Assembly: GCA_944990035.1 (NCBI GenBank)
Contig: CALYLX010000059.1
Location: forward strand, 186,001-250,000
Source: Clitopilus passeckerianus
Lineage: Eukaryota > Basidiomycota > Agaricomycetes > Agaricales > Entolomataceae
Direction: 5' to 3'
DNA length: 64,000 nucleotides
Position 1 is the first letter of the stretch, and every line of letters starts with the position of its first letter. The translations under genes and the position numbers were made by a program. The notes beneath the pieces were generated by a model that saw nothing but the letters and a program-made list of their open reading frames with translations, did not search any database and had not been told where the DNA came from. Shown piece by piece: positions 31,310 to 42,796 of the stretch.

Positions 31310-32541
31310 AAAGTTGGCATTGAAGGGAAAGGAGGTTGTTGTTTCTTGCGTGGCCAATGATTAGCTCAGTGAATGACAGCGGAGATTTAGAAGATCTTTC
31401 CAAGGTTGTATAATGCGTTGGAACTGTATTCCGGTTTACATGGACACTGAACGACTGGAAGGACTAAGGGTAGACGTCCGGTAGACGTTGACGTTGAACG
31501 ATGAGTGGCAGATGGTCAAAGTTCTAATTCAAGAGGCCTGTCACACATGACGACATCACGATCTGTAGTGTCACAGAAGGTCGGCGATATCCGAGGTTAG
31601 CCCGACCCAACCTTCGAGAAGCCATCCGGGTTAGTTCTCCCGAAGGTATCATAAGAGCTCTACTCTGCTCGACCAACTAATCAAGAACCCGAAATCGCCG
31701 GCAGAAGCAGGAAGCTATTGAGAGGCAAATACAAGGGCAAATTCTCTGTTACGGTAGAAGCGACACTTTCGAATTCTCCATAGGCTGTCCAATAACCTCG
31801 AACGCCCCATCGTGAAAACCCTGCCTCTCCAAAGCCTCAAAGCATGAGCAACGAGCCTAGGAAGTTTTAACATCTACAATCATTGCGTGACCATGTCTCT
31901 GTTAGGCTTGTCAATGAAGAAATGTACGTGTTCCTCAAAGCCATGAGGTAATGATAATCCTGTTCTCTGAATAAATCGTAGTCCATGCCCTAGTTCTAGC
32001 AAACCAGCCTGCAAAAGCCTGCAAATCGTTGCCTGCAGGAGGTGACTGATTTCCCGTTCGGATCAATGTGATCACCAGTTTCGGGCTAAAATGGCAACGG
32101 CCTCCGAAAGCACCGCCACAATCGGATCTGTATTTTGCTCTTGACGTGATGTGCAGTATGCCGCCATGAGTTTGCTGGGGATTGTTCACAGCGAAAGCTC
32201 TGCCTACGATTATGATCGCTGGTTCCATCAGGATAATTGGGCGTTCGTATTTGTTCCCCGTCCAAGATCACTCCAATTTCCCCACACCGACCTCCTAGTT
32301 TTGACCCACATATGATCGAAAGGAGCATCGAAAGCGCCGAATTGCTCAGCACGTTGCCGACCGGTGCCTCGTTCTCGACGACCAGGACGGTGATAAGATG
32401 CTCTTCACAAGCTCTCGGCCTCATTCAGGGCAGTGTCCGGCGGCGCTTGACGCTGTGAGCAGTTGTCATGTTTTATGATAATAATGCCTGTCGTGTATAT
32501 AAGGGTTGACAGCGTGTAGGTACAACGCCCACTATCGCCCT
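31310..32541. other. Divergent intergenic region
   Basis: Separates the leftward beta-galactosidase from the rightward FAD oxidase. No coding sequence is supported. A TATATAAG element at 32496-32503 lies 46 bp from the oxidase ATG. Confidence 0.5.
32496..32503 (+). promoter_or_regulatory. TATA box of the FAD oxidase gene
   Basis: TATATAAG, 39 bases before the ATG at 32542, implying a very short 5'UTR. Confidence 0.55.
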
Positions 32542-35084
32542 ATGCTTTCTTCAGTCGCCTTACTATCTCTCCTAGCCTCGGGAACGGCTGCTCAGACGCC
32601 AGACCAGCTACCTCTGGTTCAGCCATATGACCACTTACACCGATCTCATGAATGGAATAGACTCAAGTCGGAAGTCGGAGATCGTCTCTTTGAAGGCAGT
32701 CCCTTGGCGGAGCCATGCTTCACAGAGGGTTTTGACTCAAGCTCGTGCAAAAAGATACGTCAGGGATACACCAGCGAAGGTCCGTCCAACGACTTCGAGT
32801 TTGAACTCACATCTCACCTCTACCCAGAGTCTATAACTGCGGTCTTCGGTGGTTATGTGCAGGCGCAATGGGGCGCCTGCCAAGCTACTGGGCAGCAATG
32901 CTTGCTGAGCAGCGGGAATCCTAATGATATCACCCCAACTCAACCTCCACAGCAATGCGAAACCGGCAGTGTGTCTGAATACTACGTACGTTCTTCAAGG
33001 ACCTGTTCTTCGCGAAACGCCTACAGAGCTGATGGTATGATGTAGATTGATGTCCAAGATGCCAATGATGTCGCTGCGGCTTTCAAGTTCTCCAGGAATA
33101 CCAAAACACCTTTGGTGGTAAAGAATACTGGCGTGAGTACCCGATGCCAAGATAGATACCGGGTGTACTGATACGGTCCGAATGGCTCAGCACGATTACA
33201 AAGGCCGGAGTAGTGCTCCAGGCTCTTTGGCGCTCTGGGTGAGTTCTTTGCCCCGACTTTGAACACTGAAACTGAACCGTCGGTCTAGACTCACAACCTG
33301 AAGAACGTACGGATGCTTGGCATATCAATTGGTGTCAATTCGCTGACGAAGCTTTGTAGATTTCCTTGGACACCGAATTCGTACCTGAAGGATGCACAGA
33401 AGCGAGTCCGGGAGTCACAATGGGTGTAAGCCGGTCTTTCACCCGAAACCCTGATAACCGCTCATATCCGTTCCAGGCTGGTATACAATGGGGCGAGGCA
33501 TATGGATTTGCAGAAGCTCATAACATCACGCTCGTGGGGGGTAAGCCAATCCTATCGATTATTTCGGGAGTAGACCTTTGAACGTCCTCAACAGGTAGCG
33601 ACAAGACAGTCGGAGCCGCTGGCGGATGGTTGCAGGTACGCAGAGATAACGTTTTCGTGGTGATACAGTCTAGCTAACAAGAATGGCCTCAGGGCGGTGG
33701 ACACGGCGCTCTTTCCAACACTTTGGGACTTGGTGCCGATAGAGTGGTAAGCGCTCGTTCCATCATCATCATCTGGCTATCTGACCGCTCACGTTTAAAA
33801 AGCTACAATACAAGGTCGTAACGCCCGACGGTGTCCTACGGATCGCTAACGAGTGTCAAAACGAGGATCTCTTCTGGGCTCTCCGTGGAGGTACGGCCAA
33901 ATCCTCTTTCCGGAGCATTCGCTGACTTTTGCCAAGGTGGTGGTGGAACCTTCGGTGTCGTTCTTGAGGCTACTGTCCTAGCATCACCTCAAGTAACTCT
34001 TCAAACCATCATTCTCGGATTCCCAGCGTCTGCAGAAAAGAACAAGGAGATGTGGGAGATCCTGACCGATAACGGTCTCAGGTGGGCTGAAGAAGGCTGG
34101 GGCGGCTTCTCCACCGGTGGTGTCGCCATCCTCATCAATCCCAAAATCTCCAAAGAGGACGCTGAAAAGTCTCTTGCACCTCTTATCGAGTTTGGGAAAC
34201 GTCTTCAGGATTCGGGTGTACCCAACGCATCGTTGGCAGTCACTGAGTTCCCCAGCTGGCACGCCTTTTTCGACGCCTTCAGCCGTAGCCATGTCGCAGT
34301 ACGTTTTCCTACCTCCCTGGAATATCTTCCTACTGACGTAACCTCGCTCTTACTAGATTACCGGTAAAAGCCTTGCACTGGCCTCCCGGTTGATCAACAA
34401 AGGTGCCTTCGAGACCCCGGAGAAGCGGTCGGCTCTCGTGGACGGCCTCCTCAAATCAGATGCAGCAACACCCGGCCTCATCATTCTCATCAGCGCTCCA
34501 TCGACCTTCCCAGCGCGCAAAGGTGCTACGAGCGTCACTGAAGCCTGGAGAGACAGTGTCTACCACATCACCGTTGTCTCGTCCTGGGAATGGAACGCAA
34601 CCTTGACGGAGAAGAAGAGCCATTATGATGCTGTGAGCGCGTCTGTTGATCACCTGAGGAAGATTACTCCAGATGCCGCATATGTCGTATGTTGTTTTAT
34701 TCATGATCCGTCCATGTCGCGATGTCGCTGAGCTTTTGTTCTCTACAGAATGAGGCTGATGTGTATGAACCTAACTTCCAAGGTACGTCTCGCCTTTTGT
34801 TTCCTCTTGTTCTTTCTCTCACGAATGAACAGAGACCTTCTGGGGAACCAACTACCCCGAGCTCTTGCGTATCAAAAAGAAATAGTACGCCACCCCCGTC
34901 ATTTCTTGTGTTTGCGTTCGACGTCTGACATTCTTTTCTCTCCTCCAGTGACCCTGAACACCTCCTTGACTGCTGGCACTGTGGTAAGCGAATTCAATTT
35001 CGAGAAACCATTTTGACAGTTTTCTGACGTGAATACACAGTTGGCTGGAATCCTGATTCGCCCAGGTTCTCTTGCTACCTCTGA
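32542..35084 (+). CDS. Secreted FAD-linked (berberine-bridge-type, PCMH) oxidase, 15 exons
   Basis: The model has exons 32542-32985, 33046-33132, 33191-33238, 33289-33306, 33360-33425, 33477-33540, 33595-33635, 33693-33746, 33803-33890, 33937-34298, 34357-34686, 34749-34782, 34833-34884, 34949-34983 and 35041-35084, all in phase, for 588 residues. A signal peptide (MLSSVALLSLLASGTAAQ) precedes the VAO-type FAD domain. NTGHDYKGRSSAPGSLALW carries the likely flavin-linked His (about residue 178), and AAGGWLQGGGHGALSNTLGL holds the pyrophosphate loop. In plant-type bicovalent enzymes a Cys occurs in the second motif; here it is Ala, so monocovalent flavin is expected. A BBE-like C-terminal segment (YPELLRIKKKYDPEHLLDCW) follows. 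Such enzymes oxidise sugars, alcohols or secondary metabolites; the substrate cannot be inferred. The in-frame GTG upstream is not used. Confidence 0.92.
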
Positions 35085-36918
35085 TAACCTCACGCTGCCA
35101 GGTTTTTGTGGAGTATCATACAATAGACAGTCGCTATCATTGACAGCTTCTCGTACTCATTTCCACATACATATTGTACACTTTCAGACACAATTGTTCT
35201 AATGCTAATGCAATTCTTTTCCTTCCCACTGAATGTAATTTACTTGTTCGGTTCATTTTGTGCGGATTCATCTGGCCGAATTGCCCGAATCATTGCTTCG
35301 AGGCAGGACATTTGGTTCCTCACGCCACGGCCAACGGACCTGACGGATATAAAACACGTTCATTGCACTGCACTCTATCGGTTCTGTCAGAATTGACATT
35401 TTTGACAGGTTACTTTGGGACCTTTTTGAGTCTTGACAGCTCGAAAGTGGATGACGCGATCGTAACCTACTTTTGCGTATGGTGCTAGTTGGGTTCGCGG
35501 AAATCCTTGCGTGGATTATACCTACGGAGACCATCCACACATATTCAGGAAATAGTCCATGAGTCGTGACTGGTAGACCCCAAAGCTACCTCTCGAGCGC
35601 AGCTTGGGGCAGGGCAGGCCTCAAAATTGAAAGGCGTCGCCTTCAATTATCCTCAGGGACATCCTGATCCGTCTGAGTCTTAACTCCCCGAGGAAATGAA
35701 AGTTAGGGTCACCGGCAGCGACACGGAAAAGGACATGCCGTATGTCTAGCGCTGAAAGGTCCCTTAGCGTAGGGACTATTGAGTCAGAAGTCACTTCAGT
35801 GAAGTCTCTCAAAAAATTCTCCAAGACGGTCAGAATTCGCCAGAACATTGGATGCAGAGATAGGCCGAGATTTCGACGTAGATCCATACCGAGCTCGGAT
35901 CGAAGTGAGATCATCACCCAACTCCAAGGTGCAGAGCACAAGTGGGAAAAGCTTCTTGCCGTCGGAAGCATGAGGCAATCAACACGTCTCCAGGATCGCT
36001 GATGATATCCCTCACGACAACTGACAATTGAGCACAACGATGTATTGAGAGATTTTGTGTCAATCACCAGTCAATCATAAAGAAAACCCGGACCATACGA
36101 GTGGCAGTGAGCGCTGTACTCCTGGTCGATGCAGAGCAGAGGTACAAACTGTGAAAATCCTTCGTATTCATTAGAAAGTGATCATAATCACAGACCACGG
36201 TTGTCGGACGCACTGTGGGGGGCTGTTTCTGAGCAACCCTTGGCACCAGGCAGATGGGAGATTGCACGCGATGTCAGATGGGCATACGTACTTTTCCCAG
36301 CACTGTTGGCGCGAAGTTGGAGAAGGACTCGATGAATGGGCTCTTTTCTCCGATAGTTCATACTAGAGGGAAATGAACAGCTGAAATGCTCATTATTCGC
36401 AAATCCGGTCATCAGCTTGTTCGGCTTCCAAGATACGTAAAACAAGACGATCGTCGTCACCACAGGGAGACTTATAATTGAAGAAATACAATACTGCGTC
36501 CTCGAGTAGGGTTGTGTCGTGAACGAGTATTCAATTGGATGCATGCCTGAGTGGAGTGAGAGTTTGGTCGACACGTGGGGTAAACCTCCCTGATGGCTAC
36601 CGTTTTAGTACGCGAGAGGAGGCTAAACCGTTTTTGGCAATGGACTATGATGTGGTTTCAATGGAAAACTCGGCAAAAAAACATAATTCAACGACAACAT
36701 CGCTCCTTTATCACGAACAACTCGTGGTACTGCTTCCGTTTCTTCTTTCCCAACGACCCCTCTGTTTATGCCGTCGAACGGTCTCTGCTAACTGCTTTGC
36801 TTTCATTCGACGCCTCCAGAGGCTCGCCCACACTCTTTTACAACATAGACACTCTCTTAACACAAGAAATTGACAACAAACCGGCAAAACCAAGAATCTC
36901 ATAACTCCGATAGACATC
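35085..36918. other. Region without a supportable gene
   Basis: A minus-strand frame at 35621-36067 (LSALDIRHVLFRVAAGDPNF) is the only stretch that looks protein-like. It might be a fragment of an F-box/LRR-type gene, but no F-box is seen and the flanks do not extend it. Confidence 0.35.
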
Positions 36919-38676
36919 ATGCATCTCGCACGGGGCTCAATAGAGCACTCTCGTGTCTCTCGCAAAATTTTGGAAGACGTTGAAGGCCGCGCTCTCATCA
37001 ACCTCCCGAAAGCTCTTCCTTCGATCCCACTCATTGGCGGCCTTCTCGACCCCATTCTTACCCCACTCATTGCTGGGCCCAAGTCTACTGCGCCTGCACC
37101 GCAGCCGACCACCACACCACCTTCCGGCGGTGACTCTGGAAATGGCGATGGGAACGGAGATGGCAATGGAAACGGTGACGGAAATGGCAATGGCAATGGT
37201 AACGGAGGGAATAACAACGGCGGAGGAAACAGCAATACTGGGGGAGGCGGCTCATCCAACGGTGGAGGTGCCACTCCAACCAGCCCTGGTACTGCTGGCC
37301 CTACATCATCCCCTGCTCCGGGCACCGATGACAATGGCCAACCCACCCCCTCAGGTGGCGACGACGACAACTCTACCGGTACCCACACCAACACCCACGA
37401 GACCAACCTCAGCGGTGGAAGTGTCTCCAACGCAGGCTCTGATCCCAACAATGGAGACTCAGACTCAGACTCTGATTCTTCCGACACCACTCACACAGGA
37501 GGTTCATCCTCAGTGACGAAGACCGGAGGCGTTATCCACTCCTCTGGTCCCACCCCAACTGGTGTCACCCCCGACGGTACTAACGGTATCAGCACCCCAG
37601 GCGGCGGAGACGTCAACTCCGCCTCAGGAGGAGGCCTCTCCAAGGGCGCGATCGCCGGCATCCTCGTCGTCGTGATCCTCATCCTGCTCGCCCTCCTGTT
37701 CCTCGTCCTCCGCAGACGATCCAACTCCCTCCGCAAGGACCGCCGCAACAGGTGGTGGAACAGGGTCGGCTTCGGTGGCGCAGGCAACCGCGAGTCATAC
37801 CACTCTGAGAAGTCCGGCGGTCGAGGCTCTCCTACCCCTGGCGTCCGCGCTAGCTTCAGGAGCAGCTTTGCTACCACCGTTGACCAGTCCCAAACTCCCA
37901 GGGACACCAGCGAATGGACCATGATCCCACCTCTCCCGCCTGTAGCTGAGATCGATCCCTTCCGCCGGTCGCCCTCAACTACACCTGTTCTGGTCTCATT
38001 CGACAACACCCACCTGAATCTGGATAACGAGGCTCGCCGTCTATCCGTCAACAGCATCGGAACCAACGATTCTGGCGCTCAATACCTCTTCGCTCCCCCC
38101 AGCCCCCACGTCGCCGACTCTGGCACACCCATGTCAGTCCGCCCATTCTCACCCTCGGAATCATTCGCCTTCCCCGCCCCTCCCAAGGAACGTAACAGCG
38201 CCACGCCAAGCCGTTCCTCCTCGGTGACCTACAAGACAGCACCACAGATCACCCCCGTTCCTCCTACACCCGCAGTCCCTACCCCTAACCCCTTCGCGGA
38301 CCCAGTCGCTGTCGGTGTGCGCGTCTCCTCCGCCTCCGCCTCATCCGCCGTGGGTGTGGGTGAGCAAACGGAATTCAACGAGATCGAGGTCATCTGCCGT
38401 CCGTTCCAGCCGTCGCGCCCTGACGAGCTTCGCGTCTCTGTCCATGACAACGTGAAGATTCTCCAGGTTTACAACGATGGCTGGGCTGTTGTCGAAAGGC
38501 TTGCGGGGGCTGGTGAGGGACCGAGAGAGAGTCTGAACGAGGACGAGTTGAGGACGGGGTTGATCCCTGTGGATTGTTTCCGCCCTGTTGGGCAGGATTT
38601 GTCCAGCTTCTTCAACGAGAAGCGGGTCAGCAGTTTGCTTTACGCCGACAGCGCTCAGAACCCATTCGAGCCTTAA
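36919..38676 (+). CDS. Single-pass membrane protein with cytoplasmic SH3 domain
   Basis: A single exon of 585 residues. Residues about 55-240 are a Pro/Thr/Ser/Gly/Asn-rich region, likely O-glycosylated, that includes a GDGNGDGNGNG repeat. Residues about 247-266 (GAIAGILVVVILILLALLFL) are a transmembrane helix followed by RRRSNSLRKDRRNR, which puts the C-terminus in the cytosol. The tail is Ser/Pro-rich and ends in an SH3 domain at about 490-556 (EVICRPFQPSRPDELRV, DGWAVVERL, GLIPVDCFRP; the ALYDY-type motif is diverged). The layout resembles fungal Fus1/Mid2-like surface sensors linking wall or mating signals to polarity complexes. No clear N-terminal signal peptide is visible, so insertion may rely on the transmembrane helix. 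It is convergent with the GUT2-type gene. Confidence 0.88.
   Translation: MHLARGSIEHSRVSRKILEDVEGRALINLPKALPSIPLIGGLLDPILTPLIAGPKSTAPAPQPTTTPPSGGDSGNGDGNGDGNGNGDGNGNGNGNGGNNNGGGNSNTGGGGSSNGGGATPTSPGTAGPTSSPAPGTDDNGQPTPSGGDDDNSTGTHTNTHETNLSGGSVSNAGSDPNNGDSDSDSDSSDTTHTGGSSSVTKTGGVIHSSGPTPTGVTPDGTNGISTPGGGDVNSASGGGLSKGAIAGILVVVILILLALLFLVLRRRSNSLRKDRRNRWWNRVGFGGAGNRESYHSEKSGGRGSPTPGVRASFRSSFATTVDQSQTPRDTSEWTMIPPLPPVAEIDPFRRSPSTTPVLVSFDNTHLNLDNEARRLSVNSIGTNDSGAQYLFAPPSPHVADSGTPMSVRPFSPSESFAFPAPPKERNSATPSRSSSVTYKTAPQITPVPPTPAVPTPNPFADPVAVGVRVSSASASSAVGVGEQTEFNEIEVICRPFQPSRPDELRVSVHDNVKILQVYNDGWAVVERLAGAGEGPRESLNEDELRTGLIPVDCFRPVGQDLSSFFNEKRVSSLLYADSAQNPFEP
37137..37225 (+). repeat. Gly/Asn/Asp hexanucleotide-like coding repeat
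   Basis: Iterations of GGAAATGGC/GATGGGAAC-type units encode a GNGDGNGDGNGN tract in the extracellular region of the SH3 protein. The purity suggests length polymorphism between strains. Confidence 0.7.
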
Positions 38677-39349
38677 TCGATATTGAGGTTCGGAGCAGCT
38701 TTGGCTGTGGAAACGTAGTACCTCGGACTCGACACTTACAACAACTTCAAACCCCTGTATCAACTTACCCTTCGTACACCTTGACCTCGACCTTACACTT
38801 TACTACACGTCCCCTTTGGACCCTATTATTATTCTGTTCTCATTCTCACGTTTTTAACGAGCTTGCATTCGTACACTATTTATGCACGCTTAGAGATGCT
38901 ACGGACCGTGCTTTCATGTTGTACCATTCTTGTACTCATACCAGTATTGCCTTCAACATCTCTTTTTCCTTACCCCACTTATGCTTCGCTCAGAACACAC
39001 TTGACGTATACCCTTCATATACTTACACATTCAAAGTCAGGTTGTATGTATATACCTTGGAACAAGGTTATGCAGTTGTATATCCCGTTTAATTATCGGT
39101 CAATCAGGTGTCGTTTGGAGTCAAATACCCCGAAAGGTTCATGCGTGGTAATAGCGAGATGATTGAAAGGCAGATTCAATTGTCCACTTGGGAGTAGTAA
39201 GCATCAAAAGACGAAAGGAGAGTATCAATCCATCCTGAGTAAAGTAAAAGAGTAGGGTATCTTTCACGATAGATACGAATAAAGAAATTAAATTTGCGAA
39301 CAACCAGAAATATTTGAGGGAGCGACGAAAGTCTTATTCGAGAGTAGCA
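38677..39349. other. Convergent intergenic region
   Basis: Holds the 3' ends of the SH3 gene and of the glycerol-3-phosphate dehydrogenase gene. Short frames only. Confidence 0.5.
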
Positions 39350-42128
39350 TTAAACGCCTCCTCCAGATTTCTCAACCGGAATCCTCTTCCTCTCAGTCTT
39401 CTGAGCACCTTTCGCGATAAAAGCGGGTGCAAACGCGACTTCTTTCAAACTTCCACAAATCTTAACAAAAAAACATCAGGCGTCAGCTTCCCCGACGAGC
39501 AGAGAAAAGCGGTCAAAGAAACCTACCTCAATGAACGTATCATAATCCACACCCTTGCCACTAACGCCAGCCTCTTCAAGGACATACTTCCACTCCTTCT
39601 CACTAGCCTCCTCATACTGCGCTCCCCAAGCCCCAGCATCCCTCACCACCTCCCTCAACTTCCCAACCTCAACAACCTCCTCCGTCTCCCCATCCACCCC
39701 CGTAGCCATCGCCGTATGCGCATACTTCTCAAACGCAGCCGTCAACGCCGCCAACTCCCCCCTCTCAAACCTCGCTCTCGAAGCTCCAGCCACACCAGCC
39801 GGCACCACCTTTTCCTTCTCCTGTCCTACGTTCCTCTTCCAGAATGGACTAAACAGTGAACGCGGTCCCCACCCCCTAACCCAAGCCCAACTCCTCTCCC
39901 TCCACCCCCTCGGGATGACTTTCGGCATCTGCTCCTCCCCCACCTCCCCCAATCCCATACTCCCAAACCACCTAACCGCCTCCCTAACCTGCCTCTCCTT
40001 CTCCCTCCACCCCCACCCCATCTCCTCCGCCATAACATCCACCACCCGCGGCAACACATCCACCGCCTGCTGCACATTCAGAAAGCTCAACCTCGTACGC
40101 CGCGCTAAGACGTCGATGGCGGTTTGGGCGTATTCGTATCTACAGGCGTACCGGATTTCGGCTTCGATGAAGGGGTAGGAGGGGGCGAGGCGGATGCCGT
40201 GGAGGGGCCAGGAGAGGCCTGTGGGTTGGGCGAGGGAGAGGACGGTCCAGGCGCGGTCGCCGTAGTTCTCGGAGAGGTGTTTTGCTACTTCTGTTTCGAT
40301 GCCGTACTATCCCATCTTTTATTAGCCTCATGCCATTTGAGAGTAAGAAGAGAAAGGAGAGAGGACTTACACGCTGAATCAACCCAATAAACATATTCCT
40401 ACTCCACCCCTCACTCCCCACCAGTCTCAAATCCTCCGTAACACACCTCCCACCCTCCCCATTCTTACACCTCCCCCTCAACCCAAACACCTCAACAGCC
40501 CTATCAACCCCCTCCTCCGCCATCTCCCTATACGTCGTCCACTTCCCCCCCGCAATCGTCAACAACCCACTCTCACTCACATGCACCACATGACTCCTCA
40601 CCAACCCCTCCGTCCCTTCCGAATTCGGGTTCCTCACCAACGGTCTCAACCCAGACCAAGCAGATAGCACATCCCCCCTCCTCACCTTGATGTCGGGGGA
40701 GAGATACCTCCTAACCTCCTCCAAAACCCACCGAATCTCCTCCTCCTGCGCCCTCGGCTCCCTCTCCACCTCCGCCTTCGAATCCGTCGTACCCGCAATA
40801 GTGTTCCCCTGCCACGGGAGGAAGAATATAACTCTCCCATCGGACGTGGCGGGGTCGAGGAGTCCCATTTTTCGCGGGGAGTAGTAGTTGGGGAGGGTTA
40901 TGTGGATACCGGAGGAGGCTTGGACTATGGGTTTGTGTGTGGGGTTGTCGAGGGTGAGGAGGGTGTCGGAGAAGGGGCCGGTTGCGTTGATGACGCCCTG
41001 TATAGGTGGTTTTTCGTTAGTGGTGAGTGAAAGTGGGGAGATGGGATACGTACCCTAGCCCGAACGTCCCATTCACGACCGGTTAAGGTATCTTTGACTC
41101 GTGCGCCTTTCACCTTGCCGCCAGAGTCCTTGTGGAGGTCGGTAACTTCGACGTAGTTTGCTGCGACGGCACCGTGTTTGACGGCTGTTAGGATGAGGGC
41201 GATGTTCATCCGGGAGTCGTTGTGTTGGCCTACATGAAGGAAAAAGGTATGGTCAGTTGGAGGAAACAAATATGTATATGCATGGAAGTAGGCATACCAT
41301 CGTAATAAACCAAGGCTCCAACCAAGCCGTCCTGCTTGATCATAGGGAAGGTTTCAATCGCCTTTCCTTTACTCATCAGGTAGGAGGTCTCCATGTTCTC
41401 CTTTCCGGCGAGAAGGTCGTACATCTTGCATCCGGCGTAGTAGTAGGGTATTTGCCAGTATCTGGGAAAGCGGAATATCGTTAGTTCATGCATTGAAAGG
41501 AAGGGGGAAAATCAAAAAGACGTACTTGTAGATTGGCAACATGATAGGTAGCATGCTGCTCAAATAGGGAGCAGTATGCAAGAAGATCTTCCTCTCGTGC
41601 AGGGCCTCCTTCACCAGCTTATACTGGTCGTAATCGAGTTCGAAGACAGCTTTTTGCAAATAGCGCACTCCTCCATGTACGAGTTTCGTCGATTTCGAGG
41701 AAGTTCCTAAGCCGAAAAGCGCAATGAGTTGTATGTTCGTATCCAAACTAGCAAGAAATCCACGAACCAGCACTAAAATCATCCCTCTCAACAAGCGCAA
41801 CCTTCAACCCCCTACTCGCAGCATCAACCGCAACACCCGCTCCCGTCGCCCCACCTCCCACAATCAACAGGTCGAAAATATCTTCATCATCCTCCTCCTC
41901 AGGAGCACCAGTAATCCTCTTCACCTTCCCACTCCTCTCCAAGCTCGCCAACATCTCCTTCCTACTGGGCGGCGTCCATGGCGGTGGCGCACGCCTAGTT
42001 TCGCGCGTAGATTCGGGGTAGGCAGGGCCTGAGTTGAGGTACCAGTACCCGCCGCCTGTTGCGAGTGCTGTTGAACCTGTGACGTAGGCTAGTGTGCGTC
42101 GGGAGAATATCCGACGGAGGATGGTCAT
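39350..42128 (-). CDS. GUT2: FAD-dependent glycerol-3-phosphate dehydrogenase, mitochondrial
   Basis: Seven exons (42128-41768, 41706-41526, 41461-41298, 41229-41054, 40997-40371, 40306-39527, 39460-39350) give 799 residues, all phases consistent. The basic N-terminus ([18 protein letters not shown]) plus a hydrophobic stretch suggests mitochondrial import with inner-membrane anchoring. The Rossmann motif [20 protein letters not shown] and [20 protein letters not shown] are family signatures, as are [18 protein letters not shown] and [20 protein letters not shown]. The enzyme oxidises glycerol-3-phosphate to dihydroxyacetone phosphate and feeds electrons to ubiquinone, for glycerol use and redox shuttling. 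It is longer than typical fungal homologs (about 650-680) because of a C-terminal extension. The extension has an acidic [14 protein letters not shown] segment but no canonical EF-hand loop that I can identify. Confidence 0.95.
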
Positions 42129-42796
42129 TGTGATTGTGATTGGTTGATTATGGGTGTCGGTGTGTGGGTTCTAGCACCGCGGGATGCGATATATATGAAT
42201 CGAATTCGAGAGGATGAAACGCCAAAAGTTTTGTGTGGCCTTGAATGACTCGAGCACTGACTCGCTTTAGGGTCGAGGGTCGAGAAAAAAGAAAGAAGCT
42301 TGGTGTTGTAGCTTGTGATAATCCAAGTGGGGTGGGAGTCGAGTACAGACTTCTGACGTCCGCGGCCGTTTCGAGTGGGCTGTCACCGTCGCCAACAGCC
42401 TATACAATCTTCCAGAACAAGAAAACCCACTTGATTTTCCTGCTACCTCGTATCGATATCGATGTCCTCGTCGGGGAATGACTCGAGACCAATGCCCAAA
42501 CGCACGTTCGGGTTCGTACGCGAAAGAGAAAAGTGCCGTCATTGGAAATGATCAAACGTTCGGTTCATATAAAGCAGCTTATTGCGGATATCGGATGGGT
42601 CATCCGTCGGTCCGCATGCACCGGGACGGGAGGCGGGAGAGGCGGGCCGTTGTGTCCACTCTACCCTTGCTCTGGACCCTCAAGCTCTCCGAGTCTAGCC
42701 AAGAGTTCTCGGGTATGAAGACGTTCGATTATATGAGCATATATGTACCACAGATAGCATATATAACAACAGCGTCTGAACCAGAAAACGAGAACA

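Noticed and set aside
35621..36067. Possible F-box/LRR protein fragment
   Set aside because: Leu/Arg-rich segment only. No F-box, no repeat register and no extension in flanking sequence.
36711..37490. 259-codon minus-strand frame of Pro/Ser/Leu-rich sequence
   Set aside because: Antisense shadow of the Gly/Asn/Thr-rich part of the SH3 membrane protein; the low-complexity DNA keeps all frames open.
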